DNA of 64,000 bases from Micrococcales bacterium (GCA_017306245.1 JAFKIY010000001.1:372001-436000); one strand, 5' to 3'; counted from the first letter of the stretch, positions 1 to 9,005 are shown. The notes: generated from the letters alone by a model not told the origin. Made by a program: numbers and translations.

Positions 1-1
1 C

Positions 2-760
2 GGCAGGGTCGATGCGAAGCAGCTCGCTGCCGGATTCGCCGAGTTCGCGGATGCCGGAACTACCGCAGAGCGCGCTGCGGCGGACCGAACGTGGGCGTAC
101 GGCCACATCGTCGTCGACGAGGCGCAGGAACTGACTCCCATGCAGTGGCGGCTGCTCCTGCGGCGCGGGCCGTCCCGCTCGTTCACGATCGTCGGCGACA
201 TTGCGCAGGCCGCATCGAGTTCGGCGGCGGAAACCTGGGAGCACGCGCTTGCGCCGCTCATCGGGCAGCGAGCAGAGGGCGACCGGTGGCGCCGCGAGGA
301 GCTCACGGTGAACTACCGCACGCCATCCCAGATCGCGGCAGCAGCCGAGTCGATGGCGATCGCCCATGGGCTCCCGGTAACCAGATCGGTGTCTGTGAGG
401 GAGAGCGAATGGCCGATCGAGTTCGTTCCGGATGCTGTCGCGGGCGTCAACCTGGCGCTGGACGTCGATGGCACTGTCGCCGTCATTGCGTCCGATGACC
501 GCCTCGACGGGATCCGCGAGGTTCTCGACCGGGCATTCCCGGGGAAGGTGGGGTCGGCCGCCGACGGATTGGGCTCGGATGTCACCGTGCTCGGCACGAA
601 CGAGGCCAAGGGGCTCGAGTTCGACTCCGTCGTCATCGTCGATCCCGCGGCGATCGTGCGGGCGACCGAGCGCGGGCCAGCAGCGCTGTACGTCGCGATG
701 ACGAGGCCGACGCAGCGCCTCGTGTTTGCCGAGGCCTCGGACCGCCCTCTCGGGCTCTAA
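2..760 (+). CDS. UvrD/HelR-like superfamily I helicase, C-terminal part
   Basis: The gene is cut by the left edge; 252 residues of its C-terminal half are present. The visible part holds a Walker B-like VVDEAQE motif followed by TPMQW, then a GDIAQA box, NYRTP, and a C-terminal GTNEAKGLEFDSVVIVDP ... YVAMTRPTQRL stretch, the usual motifs III to VI of the UvrD/Rep superfamily. The GTNEAKGLEFD wording and the compact C-terminus resemble actinobacterial HelR/HelD, RNA polymerase-recycling ATPases, more than full DNA-repair helicases, but without the N-terminus this is an inference. Its TAA stop overlaps the stop of the convergent neighbour by 3 bases. Motor function is very likely; substrate and partner are not shown. 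Confidence 0.8.
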   Translation, partial: GRVDAKQLAAGFAEFADAGTTAERAAADRTWAYGHIVVDEAQELTPMQWRLLLRRGPSRSFTIVGDIAQAASSSAAETWEHALAPLIGQRAEGDRWRREELTVNYRTPSQIAAAAESMAIAHGLPVTRSVSVRESEWPIEFVPDAVAGVNLALDVDGTVAVIASDDRLDGIREVLDRAFPGKVGSAADGLGSDVTVLGTNEAKGLEFDSVVIVDPAAIVRATERGPAALYVAMTRPTQRLVFAEASDRPLGL

Positions 761-1824
761 AACCGCGCAAGCGCGGGCAGGATGTTGAGAAGCCAGACGG
801 CGATGACGGCGACGATGATCAGGCCTCCCACGAGGGGGACGCCGCGCTGGAGCCTGCGACCCTGACGGGCGACCGTGTTGGCCGCCATGCGCTCACCGAG
901 CGGTGACGTGCCGGCGGCGAGGGCAGCGCTGCCAGCGACCCGGTCATCCGCGTAACGCTCTGTGCGATCCACCGTCCTGTCGCCGACGGTGTCGACGATT
1001 CGGGCAATCCGCGCGAGCGTTGCCGCGTTGAGCAGATCGAATGGGCGCGAGGAGTACAGGAACATCCAGTCGTCGACGATTTCGACATCGAACTGCGCCG
1101 CCTCATCAATGAGGCGGGCCATGAGATCCGGGGTGAAAACGTAGAGGGCATCGCGTTCGTACTCCTTGGGGCAGTACAGCGTGAAGTACGTGTCGAAATC
1201 CCCTTCGAGCTGGAGCACCTGGCTGCGGGAAAATTTGACGGGCAGATTCGATCCAAAGAAATTGTTCGACTTCGCATCGAGGACCATCTGCGGCAGCATC
1301 CGGTCCAGTTTGATCGCGAGGTAACCCCAGTGGTGCACGGCGCGGTTCTTGCCCGAGCCCGTCGTGTAATCGAGGTTCCCCACGTCGAAGGATGGCGGTG
1401 ACGCCCTCGACAGCCGCTCCGGCACGCGCCGCGCCGACCCGACGCCGAAGATCGCGCCCGCATAGTCGGGGACGATCCCGTTGGCCGTGAACGAGAGGCC
1501 ATTCGCCTGGGCGAACCGTGACAAACGCAGCATTCTTGCCCATGTCGCCTGGCCGGCAGCGAGCCGGAACGCGGTGAACACTCCGGCCGCAACGAGCATG
1601 GTGACGAGGATGACGAAAGTGCTCGACCCCTGGGAGAAGAACCGGGAGTAGAGCCACAGCAGGATACTGAGGGCAAAAACGCCGGCGACGATCGTGACCA
1701 CCAGCACGACACCGGAAGACACGGAGGCCCCAGGAGTCATCGAACCGGCGGACTCACGCCGAAACGCCGCAATCTCCTGGCGCGTGACAGGCGAGGTGAG
1801 CGGCGAGTAGTCGAGTGTTGTCAC
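757..1824 (-). CDS. conserved actinobacterial membrane protein of unknown function
   Basis: This 355-residue protein has two membrane segments near the N-terminus (about residues 38-60 and 67-88) and one at the extreme C-terminus (VGGLIIVAVIAVWLLNI). The central cytosolic-looking part contains LEGDFDTYFTLYCP and YVFTPDLMARLID, wording I associate with a conserved actinobacterial family of unknown role. The frame is open further upstream to 1947, but that extension would overlap the divergent dehydrogenase gene; the GTG at 1822-1824 begins just before the recognisable sequence and leaves an 88-base divergent promoter region. No catalytic motif is seen and no function is proposed. Confidence 0.7.
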   Translation of the reverse strand: MTTLDYSPLTSPVTRQEIAAFRRESAGSMTPGASVSSGVVLVVTIVAGVFALSILLWLYSRFFSQGSSTFVILVTMLVAAGVFTAFRLAAGQATWARMLRLSRFAQANGLSFTANGIVPDYAGAIFGVGSARRVPERLSRASPPSFDVGNLDYTTGSGKNRAVHHWGYLAIKLDRMLPQMVLDAKSNNFFGSNLPVKFSRSQVLQLEGDFDTYFTLYCPKEYERDALYVFTPDLMARLIDEAAQFDVEIVDDWMFLYSSRPFDLLNAATLARIARIVDTVGDRTVDRTERYADDRVAGSAALAAGTSPLGERMAANTVARQGRRLQRGVPLVGGLIIVAVIAVWLLNILPALARF

Positions 1825-1912
1825 GTTCCCGCTCTCAGATCGTCCACGGAGTTTGCCGGTCTCCCGGAATCGTAGCGGGGTCGAGCGCTCGCCCGCATGC
1901 CATCCTTGAAGG

Positions 1913-3058
1913 GTGAGCATCCTGAGCGACGACGTCCTGGAATCCATTCACTCCCGCGCAGCAGGGTATGACCGCGACAATTCGTTTTTCGCGGAGGACC
2001 TGGAGGAGTTGCGTGCCGCCGGCTACCTCACGGCGCTCGTTCCGACGCGTCTCGGCGGGCTCGGCCTGTCTCTCCGCGACCTCGTGCGCGAGCAAATGAG
2101 GCTCGCGGCAGCGGCGCCGGCGACCGCTCTTGCCGTCAACATGCACTTCGTCTGGAACGGAATCGCAAAAACCATGCTCGACCGCGGGGACGATTCGCTC
2201 GAATTCGTTCTCACCGACTCAGCCGCTGGCGAGGTGTACGCCCTGGCTATCAGCGAAGCAGGAAACGACCTCGTGCTGTTCGGAAGCACGACGGATGCCG
2301 TGCCGCAGCCGGATGGCGCGTACGAGTTCACCGGCACGAAAATTTTCACGAGCCTGTCGCCGGCCTGGACGAGACTCGGACTGTTCGGGCTCGACAGCAC
2401 CTCGCCGGACGCCCCGAAGCTCGTCCACGCGATCGTGGACCGCGACGCGGCCGGCATCACTGTTCTGGACGACTGGGACACGCTCGGGATGCGCGCATCC
2501 CAGAGCAATAGCACGCGCCTTGAGCGAGTGCGGGCCGAACCGGATCGGATCCTCCGCCGGCTCGACCCCGGGCCGAACCCCGACCTGCTGATTTTCGCGA
2601 TTTTCGCGAACTTCGAGACGCTGCTGTCCTCCGTCTACGTGGGCATCGCGCAGCGTGCGCTGGAGCTCGGCGTGGAGAATGCGACGAAGCGCACGTCGGC
2701 GCGCAACGACGGTGCGGCCAAATCGCTCGACCTTGATGTCCGGTGGAAGCTCGCGGATGCCGCCATCGCCTTCGACGCGGTCATCCCGCAGCTGGATGCG
2801 ATCGCCAACGACCTCGACAACGTCGTCGACCGGGGCGACCAGTGGTTCCGCGCGCTCGTGGGGTTGAAACTGAGGGCAACGGAAACCGCGAAATTCGTGG
2901 TCGACCAGGCCATCCGCGTGTCCGGGGGCGCGACCTACTTCGCCGGGAACGAGCTCGGACGGTTGTATCGCGACGTTCTGGCGGGCGGATTCCACCCGAG
3001 CAACGAAGATTCGGCGCACGCGACGGTCGCCACCGCGTTGCTCGGCCCGATGCCGTAG
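1913..3058 (+). CDS. acyl-CoA dehydrogenase family protein
   Basis: A 381-residue flavoprotein of the acyl-CoA dehydrogenase fold. The N-terminal helical domain is followed by a mid beta domain (ISEAGNDLV, TGTKIFTSLSPAW) and a C-terminal helical bundle ending with VSGGATYFAGNELGRLYRD and a FHPSNEDSAH-like tail. That tail resembles the DszC/flavin monooxygenase-like branch rather than classical fatty-acid dehydrogenases, so the reaction could be an acyl-CoA oxidation or an FMN-dependent oxygenation. The start is a GTG at 1913 with a GAAGGG element just upstream. It stands alone between a divergent membrane-protein gene and a hairpin terminator. Substrate unknown. Confidence 0.8.
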   Translation: MSILSDDVLESIHSRAAGYDRDNSFFAEDLEELRAAGYLTALVPTRLGGLGLSLRDLVREQMRLAAAAPATALAVNMHFVWNGIAKTMLDRGDDSLEFVLTDSAAGEVYALAISEAGNDLVLFGSTTDAVPQPDGAYEFTGTKIFTSLSPAWTRLGLFGLDSTSPDAPKLVHAIVDRDAAGITVLDDWDTLGMRASQSNSTRLERVRAEPDRILRRLDPGPNPDLLIFAIFANFETLLSSVYVGIAQRALELGVENATKRTSARNDGAAKSLDLDVRWKLADAAIAFDAVIPQLDAIANDLDNVVDRGDQWFRALVGLKLRATETAKFVVDQAIRVSGGATYFAGNELGRLYRDVLAGGFHPSNEDSAHATVATALLGPMP

Positions 3059-3087
3059 CGCCAGGACCGAACTGCCCCGAATAAAGA

Positions 3088-3133
3088 CTCATCGCCCGGT
3101 GCGGCACTTGGTGCGGCACTCCCGGGCGATGAG
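3088..3133 (+). terminator. hairpin terminator after the dehydrogenase gene
   Basis: A perfect 12-bp inverted repeat (CTCATCGCCCGG at 3088-3099 and its complement at 3122-3133) encloses a loop that carries the 10-base direct repeat GTGCGGCACT twice. It lies 30 bases after the dehydrogenase stop, is preceded by AATAAAGA and followed by TTGATCTACTT. The U-tract is weak, so termination is likely but not certain. Confidence 0.55.
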
Positions 3134-3333
3134 TTGATCTACTTCCAGAGTGCACCCAAAAGCGCGCCCGTGCAAGTGTTTTGTGGAAGCCCGGGCACCC
3201 ACCGGGTTGACTGCCCCCGGACTGGCGACATCACAAGTGGGGGTCTCCCTTTTCCCGCCGATTCAGTAACGTCGGAAGCGGACGCATCGTGGGGGCGGTC
3301 CGGGTGTTTTCGAATTCCTGAAGCGGTGAGGGG

Positions 3334-4155
3334 GTGGACGCGTTGCGCAACGGCGCACTCGACCAAAGCTCTCGAACGTCCCGTCACCCGTTGTCCACGG
3401 TTGACGATTTCCTGGCGCTCCAACGCTCCATCCCGCCGCAACGGCTGGTTTCCCGGCTGATCGGCCGCAATCCGATCCCCGCATCGCACCGTGCCGCGTA
3501 CCGCACGGCGTGCGGCGATGTGGCGGTTGCCGACGTCCTGGGTCAACTGGGTGCCGGGTGGCTGATTTTCCGCGCGGTACCGGTAGGACGCGACATCGGC
3601 GATCTCGAATACATCGCGATCGGGCCGGCCGGTGTATTCTCCGTCGCCGTCCGCCATCACTCGGGTGGCGCGCTGTGGATCGACGGGGGAGTGCTCCTCG
3701 TCGATGGCGAGCGGATGCCGTACATCCGCGAGGCCGAATTTGAAGCCGTTCGCGCTTCGCAGCTCATGTCCGACGTGATCGGCTCGCGCGTGGAGGTCAC
3801 GCCGTGCCTTGTCATCGTGGAACCGAAGAGCCTGACCGTGGCGAAACCGCCGCGGCGCGTTGCCGTGCTGACGCCCCGCGACGTGCGGCCCTGGTTGAAG
3901 GACCTGCCGCGGGTGCTGACCGCGGAAAGGGTGGAGGCGTTCCGTTCTGCTGCGTCACGACAGGAGGGCTGGCAGGACACCAGGAACCCGACCGTGGCCG
4001 TTGCCGACGCACTCGACCGGTTTCGGAAAGTCCACGCCGAGGTGAACCAGGCCCGACACGTGCGGCTCACCTGGGTCACCGGCGCGCTGGTGCTGTTCTG
4101 GCTCATGACCGTGGTGGGGATCGGCGGGTTCACCACCAGTTTGCTGTTCCGCTGA
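3334..4155 (+). CDS. NERD-domain membrane-anchored protein
   Basis: A 273-residue protein with a nuclease-related (NERD) domain at about residues 55-180: GWLIFRAVPVGRDIGDLEYIAIGP, then VFSVAVRHHSG and a VEVTPCLVIVEP strand match the aspartate and lysine-strand layout of the family, although the usual QVK is not obvious. One membrane helix lies at the C-terminus (LVLFWLMTVVGIGGF), so it should sit on the inner face of the membrane. The frame opens with GTG at 3334; the GAGGGGG element is too close to it, and TTG at 3343 has a better 8-base spacing, giving 270 residues. NERD proteins are often linked to nucleic-acid processing; the exact role is unknown. Confidence 0.65.
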   Translation: MDALRNGALDQSSRTSRHPLSTVDDFLALQRSIPPQRLVSRLIGRNPIPASHRAAYRTACGDVAVADVLGQLGAGWLIFRAVPVGRDIGDLEYIAIGPAGVFSVAVRHHSGGALWIDGGVLLVDGERMPYIREAEFEAVRASQLMSDVIGSRVEVTPCLVIVEPKSLTVAKPPRRVAVLTPRDVRPWLKDLPRVLTAERVEAFRSAASRQEGWQDTRNPTVAVADALDRFRKVHAEVNQARHVRLTWVTGALVLFWLMTVVGIGGFTTSLLFR

Positions 4156-4170
4156 CGCGGCTCGCGCCCG

Positions 4171-4506
4171 CTACTGGAGCAGGAGAGAGAATATTGCGAC
4201 GGCGGCCACCGTCGCAGTAGCCAGAAATGCCACGAGGCCGATGACCAGGAGCGACCTTGACTGGTTCATCCGTTGAATGGCGGTCGTGCTGTTCTTCTCG
4301 GCGAGAGCGTCGCGAGCGTCGGCGAGGGTGCGGAAGGTGCCGACACGGCGGCCGTTCCGATCGGTTGCCCGGTATTTGCCGCGCGGCGTGCGATCGACGG
4401 CCCCGGCAACTTCGCCATCGTACTCGGCGACCCATCGGGTGGGGAGCACGGGAACCCATTCCGGGTTTTCGTACGGAACAACCGGTTTATCGGAGGTAGA
4501 AGTCAT
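4171..4506 (-). CDS. small C-terminally anchored protein
   Basis: A 111-residue protein: an N-terminal soluble part rich in prolines and charged residues (about 1-85, with DRTPRGKYRATDRNGRRVGTF reading like a short beta fold), then one membrane helix close to the C-terminus (LLVIGLVAFLATATVAAVAIF). It converges with the NERD gene, whose stop is 15 bases away, and faces the cold-shock gene across a 444-base region. No family or function is recognised. Confidence 0.6.
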   Translation of the reverse strand: MTSTSDKPVVPYENPEWVPVLPTRWVAEYDGEVAGAVDRTPRGKYRATDRNGRRVGTFRTLADARDALAEKNSTTAIQRMNQSRSLLVIGLVAFLATATVAAVAIFSLLLQ

Positions 4507-4950
4507 GTGTGAACTGCCTTTCCGGACTTTCCAAAACGGTGGTCCATCATCAGGCCCGTCACGGTCGCGAGGGCTCTGGTTCTCGTGAGCAATAATCAGG
4601 AGGAGTCCGCAGTGACCTGAAAAGTATACCGGCCGGGAGTTTTGTTTGCCGTTGTCCAGCGCACGTCCGGGGCATTCTCAGGCTCGACGTGGTGGGCAGG
4701 AGTGGAGATTTCGGGCCTGGAGGCGGGATGTGCCCGAATGTAACAATTGACAACAGACTTGGGCGGGGGCTGTTTCTGGTCCTGAAACTCCACTACTGTC
4801 TATATCGCAGTTGCAGTACCTCGCAGATCTTGATTGCCAGTGAACCGGAAACGGGAATCTGATCCTTTCGGGAGCGGACGATGAACACCGCGACGAGTGG
4901 ATTCGAAAGTCGGATCCACGCGAGCAAGACTCCTGAAGGAGAAGAAAATA
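4507..4950. promoter_or_regulatory. divergent promoter region and long cold-shock leader
   Basis: This 444-base stretch has no credible gene. It is less GC-rich than its surroundings, as expected for promoters. The right half is probably the long 5' leader of the cold-shock mRNA: a TCTATAT element near 4798-4804 could be a -10 box, giving a leader of roughly 140 bases, a hallmark of cold-shock mRNAs. A TTGACA at 4747-4752 lacks a convincing -10 at the proper distance. The start site is an inference. Confidence 0.4.
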
Positions 4951-5154
4951 ATGGCAGTAGGCACCGTTAAGTGGTTCAACGCGGAAAAGGGCTTTGGTTT
5001 CATCGCCCCTGAGGACGGAAGTCCTGACGTGTTCGCCCACTACTCGGCCATCACCGGAAGCGGCTACAAGTCGCTCGATGAGAACCAGAAGGTCGAATTC
5101 GACCTTGCACAGGGCCCGAAGGGCCCGCAGGCGGAGAACATCCGCCCGCTGTAA
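4951..5154 (+). CDS. cspA: cold-shock protein (CspA family)
   Basis: A 67-residue cold-shock protein, full length for the family. It holds both RNA-binding motifs, KGFGFI (RNP-1) and VFAHYSAI (RNP-2-like VFVHFS), on the five-stranded OB fold that starts with [15 protein letters not shown]. It binds single-stranded nucleic acid and melts RNA structure. The frame is open upstream to 4897, but the ATG at 4951 is preceded by AAGGAG at a suitable distance and matches the family N-terminus. A strong intrinsic terminator follows 12 bases after the stop, so it is monocistronic. A long leader upstream suggests control at the mRNA level. Confidence 0.95.
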   Translation: MAVGTVKWFNAEKGFGFIAPEDGSPDVFAHYSAITGSGYKSLDENQKVEFDLAQGPKGPQAENIRPL

Positions 5155-5165
5155 TCACTGAAATT

Positions 5166-5211
5166 GCCGGTCCCGCGCAGCGCTCAGCGCCGCGGGGCCG
5201 GCTTTTTCTTT
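5166..5211 (+). terminator. intrinsic terminator of the cold-shock gene
   Basis: A 12-bp GC-rich stem with one G-U pair (5166-5177 with 5190-5201) is followed at once by TTTTTCTTT. This is a textbook intrinsic terminator. Confidence 0.9.
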
Positions 5212-5288
5212 GTCTGGATCCGATGTGCGTGGGAAGTTTTGCGTGTCTGTGACGGTTACGGTCAGAGACCTCGACAAGGATGGAACAC

Positions 5289-6113
5289 ATGACTGACGCC
5301 CCCACGACGACCCCTGAAGCAGAGCTGGCCACATTCCGCGAGCGCCGCAATCAGGCGGTCGTGCAGCCGCTCGGCAACCTCGCGCTCGTCACTACTCAGT
5401 GGATCGACTCGGAGCAGCCCGTGTGGGGAGTGCCCGGGCTGTGGGCGCCGTTGCCGGCCGGGGAATCCGGGCTGCGGCTGACCGCCGCGGCGGCCGACGG
5501 CATCCGCGTCGACGGCGAACTCGTGGAGGGAACCGTAGCTGTCGCGGGCAAGGACTCCGCCAAGCCCGCCGATATCGTCTTCAGCGACACCGTGCGGGGT
5601 TTCGTCATCGCCGGCCCGGCCAGAAACTACGCGCTGCGCGTGTGGGATGCGAATTCGGAGGGCATCCGGAATTTCGGTGGGATCGACGCGTACCCGTACA
5701 ACGCGGAGTGGGTCGTCGATGCGCAGTTCAGGGCGAAGCCGGGCACGACGATGCCGTTCGAGCACAGCAAGGACGACGGCGAGACCCGCGAACTCTCAAT
5801 CCCTGGCGAAATCTCGTTCAGCAAGGATGGTGTCGACTATTCGCTCGCGGCCATCGAGTCCGGGCGGGCCCTGCAGATCGTGTTCTCCGATGCTACGAGC
5901 GGCGTGGACACCTACAGCGTCGGGCGGTTCCTGTTCGTTGCCCCGGATGCGTCAGGCAAGGTGACGCTCGACTTCAACCGCGCGGTGCTCCCGCCCTGCG
6001 GTTTCTCCTACGCGTTCAACTGCCCGATGCCGCCGAAGCAGAACCGTTTCGCGGTCCCGATTGAGGCCGGAGAGAAGAACGTTCTGGCGAAGGATGGGTC
6101 GCTGCTCCACTAG
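5289..6113 (+). CDS. DUF1684 family protein
   Basis: A 274-residue DUF1684 protein. The diagnostic C-terminal region is present: a TLDFNRAVLPPCGFSYAFNC stretch and then PMPPKQNRFAVPIEAGE, with two conserved cysteines. No signal peptide or membrane helix is seen. An ATG at 5280 is in frame, but AAGGA at 5276-5280 is correctly spaced for the ATG at 5289. Its stop overlaps the stop of the convergent mycoredoxin-like gene. Members are common in Actinobacteria; the biochemical function is not known. Confidence 0.85.
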   Translation: MTDAPTTTPEAELATFRERRNQAVVQPLGNLALVTTQWIDSEQPVWGVPGLWAPLPAGESGLRLTAAAADGIRVDGELVEGTVAVAGKDSAKPADIVFSDTVRGFVIAGPARNYALRVWDANSEGIRNFGGIDAYPYNAEWVVDAQFRAKPGTTMPFEHSKDDGETRELSIPGEISFSKDGVDYSLAAIESGRALQIVFSDATSGVDTYSVGRFLFVAPDASGKVTLDFNRAVLPPCGFSYAFNCPMPPKQNRFAVPIEAGEKNVLAKDGSLLH

Positions 6114-6355
6114 TGAGTGCGAAGAAGGGTTTCCACTTTTTCGCGTAGTTCACTGTCGCTCGGCTCCACGAAGTGGGTGCCGTCCGAGAACGCGATGACG
6201 GGGATGCTCGTGCGACCGCTGATGGCCTTTGCGCGATCCGCAGCTGCAGGGTCAGTGAGAAGGTCGACGTACTCGTAGTTGACATCCATTTCATCGAGAA
6301 GCTTCTTCGAGCGGCGGCAGTCGCTGCACCAGTCCGCACCGTACATTGTGATCAT
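6110..6355 (-). CDS. glutaredoxin/mycoredoxin-like protein
   Basis: An 81-residue thioredoxin-fold protein with a CSDC active site at residues 10-13 (YGADWCSDC), a TSIPVI cis-proline motif and a GTHFVEPSDSEL C-terminal helix. It fits the small actinobacterial glutaredoxin-like group, mycoredoxin or NrdH-like, which reduces mixed disulphides with mycothiol or passes electrons to reductases. The frame is open far upstream, but the ATG at 6353-6355 starts the fold exactly. The SDC spacing (CxxC) is intact. Which electron donor it uses cannot be told from sequence. Confidence 0.85.
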   Translation of the reverse strand: MITMYGADWCSDCRRSKKLLDEMDVNYEYVDLLTDPAAADRAKAISGRTSIPVIAFSDGTHFVEPSDSELREKVETLLRTH

Positions 6356-6460
6356 GGTGTCTATTGTCTCCCACAATTTCCAGGTCGCGCTTGAACGCGG
6401 TCGCATTCGACGATCGTGTGCTGTCCGACGGCTGTCGGCGCTACACGGCAGACTGGTCAC

Positions 6461-8176
6461 GTGTTCCTCGTCGTAGCCTCCCATCCGAATGGGGTGCTGC
6501 TGTCGGCGGTGGATGAGAGGGGGGCACCGGTCGGCGAGCCGCGCCCCGTCCCGCTCGCGGAGTTCCCCGTCGAGGTCTCGCGACTGGAGTTTGGCAGCGA
6601 ACAACGCGACCGTCCACGCTGGGTGTGGGATGACACGACGAGCTGGTATCCGAGACTCCTCGCTGCCGGGGTGCGAGTGGAGCGGTGCGTCGATCTGCGG
6701 CTGTCGCATGCGATCCTTCGCAACTCCGAACTCACGGCGATGACGGACCTGGCGCGGTCAGAACGCAATGGCTGGGACGAGCCTGCACCCCAGGAGCGGG
6801 TCGGCTCGCGTGATGGTTTTCGCAGTTCCGGCGAGGGGCTCTTCGATCTTGAATCCGAGCCCGGCGCCGTGCCGGCTGCGACGGATCCGGTCGCAGAGTT
6901 CCGGTTGCAGCGCGGGGCGATTGCGGCATCCGCGGACCCTGGGCGAATCGGCTTGTTACTGGCGGCGGAGTCGGCCGGAGCGCTCGTGGCCGCGGAGATG
7001 CAGTTCGCTGGACTTCCATGGAGGGCCGATCTTCACGAGAGGCTTCTGGCGGATATGCTCGGCCCGCGGCCGCAGCCGGGGGAGCGTCCGGCGAAGCTTG
7101 CTGCTGTGCTGGAGCGGGTGCGAATCGCACTGGATGCACCCGACCTCAACCCTGACTCGCCGGCAGACCTCATCAAGTCGCTCAAACGGGCCGGGCTCAT
7201 GGTGACGACGACGAGGTCGTGGGAGCTGAAGAAGCTTTCCCATCCGGCGATCGAGCCTCTGCTGGAGTACAAGAAGCTCAGCAGACTGTTGAGCGCGAAC
7301 GGCTGGCACTGGCTGGACACGAACGTGCACGGCGGCCGGTTCCGCCCGGATTACGTCGTCGGTGGCGTCGTGACGGGTCGTTGGGCGAGCAAAGGCGGCG
7401 GCGGCGCGCTGCAACTCCCGAAGCAGGTGCGCGGGGCTGTCGTGGCCGATCCCGGTTGGAAACTCGTCGTGGCGGATGCGTCGCAGCTTGAGCCGCGCAT
7501 CCTCGCAGCCCTCTCCGGGGACCGCGCGATGGCGGAGGCCGGGCAGGCGAAGGACATGTATGCGGCAATCGTGGCGAGTGGCGCTGTTGCGACGCGCGAC
7601 AAGGCGAAGGTTGCGATGCTCGGAGCGATGTACGGCGCGACGACGGGGGAAAGCGGGCGGCTCATGCCGGCGCTCACGAAGGCGTACCCGCGCGCGATCG
7701 GGCTCGTCGAGAGCGCGGCGAGGGCGGGGGAGCGCGGTGACATTGTGACGACGCGCCTCGGGCGCAGCTCACCGCGGCCCGGCGGCACCTGGGGCGACGT
7801 GCAGGCTGCGGCCTATGGCGACGCGGCGACGGATGCCGATGCGAGCCGCGCGCGCGGCCAGGCGCGCTCCTGGGGCCGGTTCACCCGCAACTTCGTGGTG
7901 CAGGGCTCCGCGGCGGAGTGGGCGCTGTGCTGGATGGCCACGCTGCGCGGTTCGTTGCGTGAACTTGGCGGCAAGGCGTGGCTCACCGACGCGCCGCACC
8001 TCGTGTTCTTTCTGCACGATGAGATCGTCGTGCATTCGCCCGCATCGATGACGGATGCGGTGGTCGCCGCGATCGAGTCCGCGGCAACTGAGGCCGGGCG
8101 ACTGCTCTTCGGCGAAACCCCAGTCGAGTTTCCCTTGAGCATTGCGGTGGTCGACTCCTACGCCGACGCAAAGTAA
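6461..8176 (+). CDS. family A DNA polymerase (bifunctional 3'-5' exonuclease/polymerase type)
   Basis: A 571-residue family A polymerase, shorter than PolA (about 900). It has the three palm/finger motifs: motif A VVADASQLEPRILA, motif B RDKAKVAMLGAMYGA, and motif C FFLHDEIVVH. The N-terminal 200 residues would correspond to the exonuclease-like domain, but clear DEDD acids are not obvious, and there is no 5'-3' nuclease domain. This stand-alone form is typical of Actinobacteria beside a true PolA. The GTG at 6461 starts just before the first recognisable strand (FLVVASH). It lies divergent to the mycoredoxin-like gene and convergent with the PadR gene. Probable role: repair or damage-related synthesis. 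Confidence 0.9.
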   Translation: MFLVVASHPNGVLLSAVDERGAPVGEPRPVPLAEFPVEVSRLEFGSEQRDRPRWVWDDTTSWYPRLLAAGVRVERCVDLRLSHAILRNSELTAMTDLARSERNGWDEPAPQERVGSRDGFRSSGEGLFDLESEPGAVPAATDPVAEFRLQRGAIAASADPGRIGLLLAAESAGALVAAEMQFAGLPWRADLHERLLADMLGPRPQPGERPAKLAAVLERVRIALDAPDLNPDSPADLIKSLKRAGLMVTTTRSWELKKLSHPAIEPLLEYKKLSRLLSANGWHWLDTNVHGGRFRPDYVVGGVVTGRWASKGGGGALQLPKQVRGAVVADPGWKLVVADASQLEPRILAALSGDRAMAEAGQAKDMYAAIVASGAVATRDKAKVAMLGAMYGATTGESGRLMPALTKAYPRAIGLVESAARAGERGDIVTTRLGRSSPRPGGTWGDVQAAAYGDAATDADASRARGQARSWGRFTRNFVVQGSAAEWALCWMATLRGSLRELGGKAWLTDAPHLVFFLHDEIVVHSPASMTDAVVAAIESAATEAGRLLFGETPVEFPLSIAVVDSYADAK

Positions 8177-8186
8177 CTACACTCCG

Positions 8187-8292
8187 CTCCCTGAGGTGCG
8201 AGCGCTGCGAGCCTCGAAGGGAGCCAACCAGGCATCCGTCGGCTCCGTTCGAGTCGGCCGTTCAAGTCGGCCGTTCGGGCCTCCTCAGGGAG
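8187..8292. repeat. inverted and tandem repeats between convergent genes
   Basis: CTCCCTGAGG at 8187-8196 has a perfect complement at 8283-8292 and a second, bulged one at 8212-8223. Between them a 12-base unit (AGTCGGCCGTTC, one variant base) occurs in tandem near 8250-8276. The block fills the gap between the convergent polymerase and PadR genes and probably acts as a bidirectional terminator or is a REP-like element. Confidence 0.4.
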
Positions 8293-8316
8293 TGGCTCGG
8301 GTTTCGCTGGCCGCGC

Positions 8317-8937
8317 CTAGCCCGTCGTCGTCGCTTTCGACGGGCGGCCGCGCTTGGGCACCTCGGTGCTGAGCGGGAGCGGAGCATCGAGCCCGGCCGC
8401 GGCTGCTCGCTGTAGTCGCTCCTCAGAGTGATCGAGCCAGCGCACCTCTGCCTCCGCCTGGAAGATGAGCGAATCGACGACGAGCATCCGCGCCATGTCC
8501 TCTGAGGTCTCAGGGTCGCTCGACGCATTCTTTGTCTTCGTGAGCTCCTGAAGGTTCTGCAGCGTGGCAGTGCGCTGCACCTGGATGACGCGCGCGATGT
8601 CGACGCCAGGTAGGGTTACGGCGATCGCGAGCTTGATGGCGAGTTCGTCCCGTGTCGCGGCAGAGCGTTCGACGGGGGAGCCGAGCCAACCGGCAACCTC
8701 GGTGCTGCCGGCATCCGTGATGCGGTAGTAGATCTGGCCGGAGTTCTCAGTGTCGGCATCCCCACTCTCGGCCTTCTCCACGAGCCCATCGCGCTCGAGC
8801 CGATCGAGCGTGTTATAAATCTGGCCGACGTTGAGCGGCCAGGTCGAGCCGGTTCTGCGATCGAATTCGCTCCGCAACTGGTAGCCGTAACACGGTCCCT
8901 GGTCGAGGATGGCGAGGAGGCTTTGGCGAACCGACAT
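8317..8937 (-). CDS. PadR family transcriptional regulator
   Basis: A 206-residue PadR repressor. The N-terminal winged helix is clear: SVRQSLLAILDQGPCYGYQLRSEF, then NVGQIYNTLDRLERDGLV and a basic wing ending YRITDAG. The C-terminal part (about residues 95-190) is the helical dimerisation domain of the Vir-type subgroup, followed by a short basic tail (KRGRPSKATTTG). PadR proteins bind palindromes near their own promoter and answer to small ligands or membrane stress. No transporter or target gene is adjacent; a candidate operator lies about 55 bases upstream of the start. Ligand unknown. Confidence 0.9.
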   Translation of the reverse strand: MSVRQSLLAILDQGPCYGYQLRSEFDRRTGSTWPLNVGQIYNTLDRLERDGLVEKAESGDADTENSGQIYYRITDAGSTEVAGWLGSPVERSAATRDELAIKLAIAVTLPGVDIARVIQVQRTATLQNLQELTKTKNASSDPETSEDMARMLVVDSLIFQAEAEVRWLDHSEERLQRAAAAGLDAPLPLSTEVPKRGRPSKATTTG

Positions 8938-8991
8938 GACGGCCTTTCCATTGCGGGGATACAGAACAGGTTGCTGAGTATGTAGTTACGG

Positions 8992-9005
8992 AGTATAGCC
9001 ATACT
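8992..9005. promoter_or_regulatory. candidate PadR autoregulatory operator
   Basis: AGTATAGCCATACT is a 5-bp inverted repeat with a 4-base centre, 55 bases upstream of the PadR start, in an AT-richer stretch that also holds GAGTATGTAGTTACGGAGTA. Its place and symmetry suit PadR autoregulation. Binding is an inference. Confidence 0.35.

Noticed and set aside
4747..4775. TTGACA as -35 box of the cold-shock promoter
   Set aside because: No -10 like sequence at 16-18 bases; a more distant TATAT element is more plausible.
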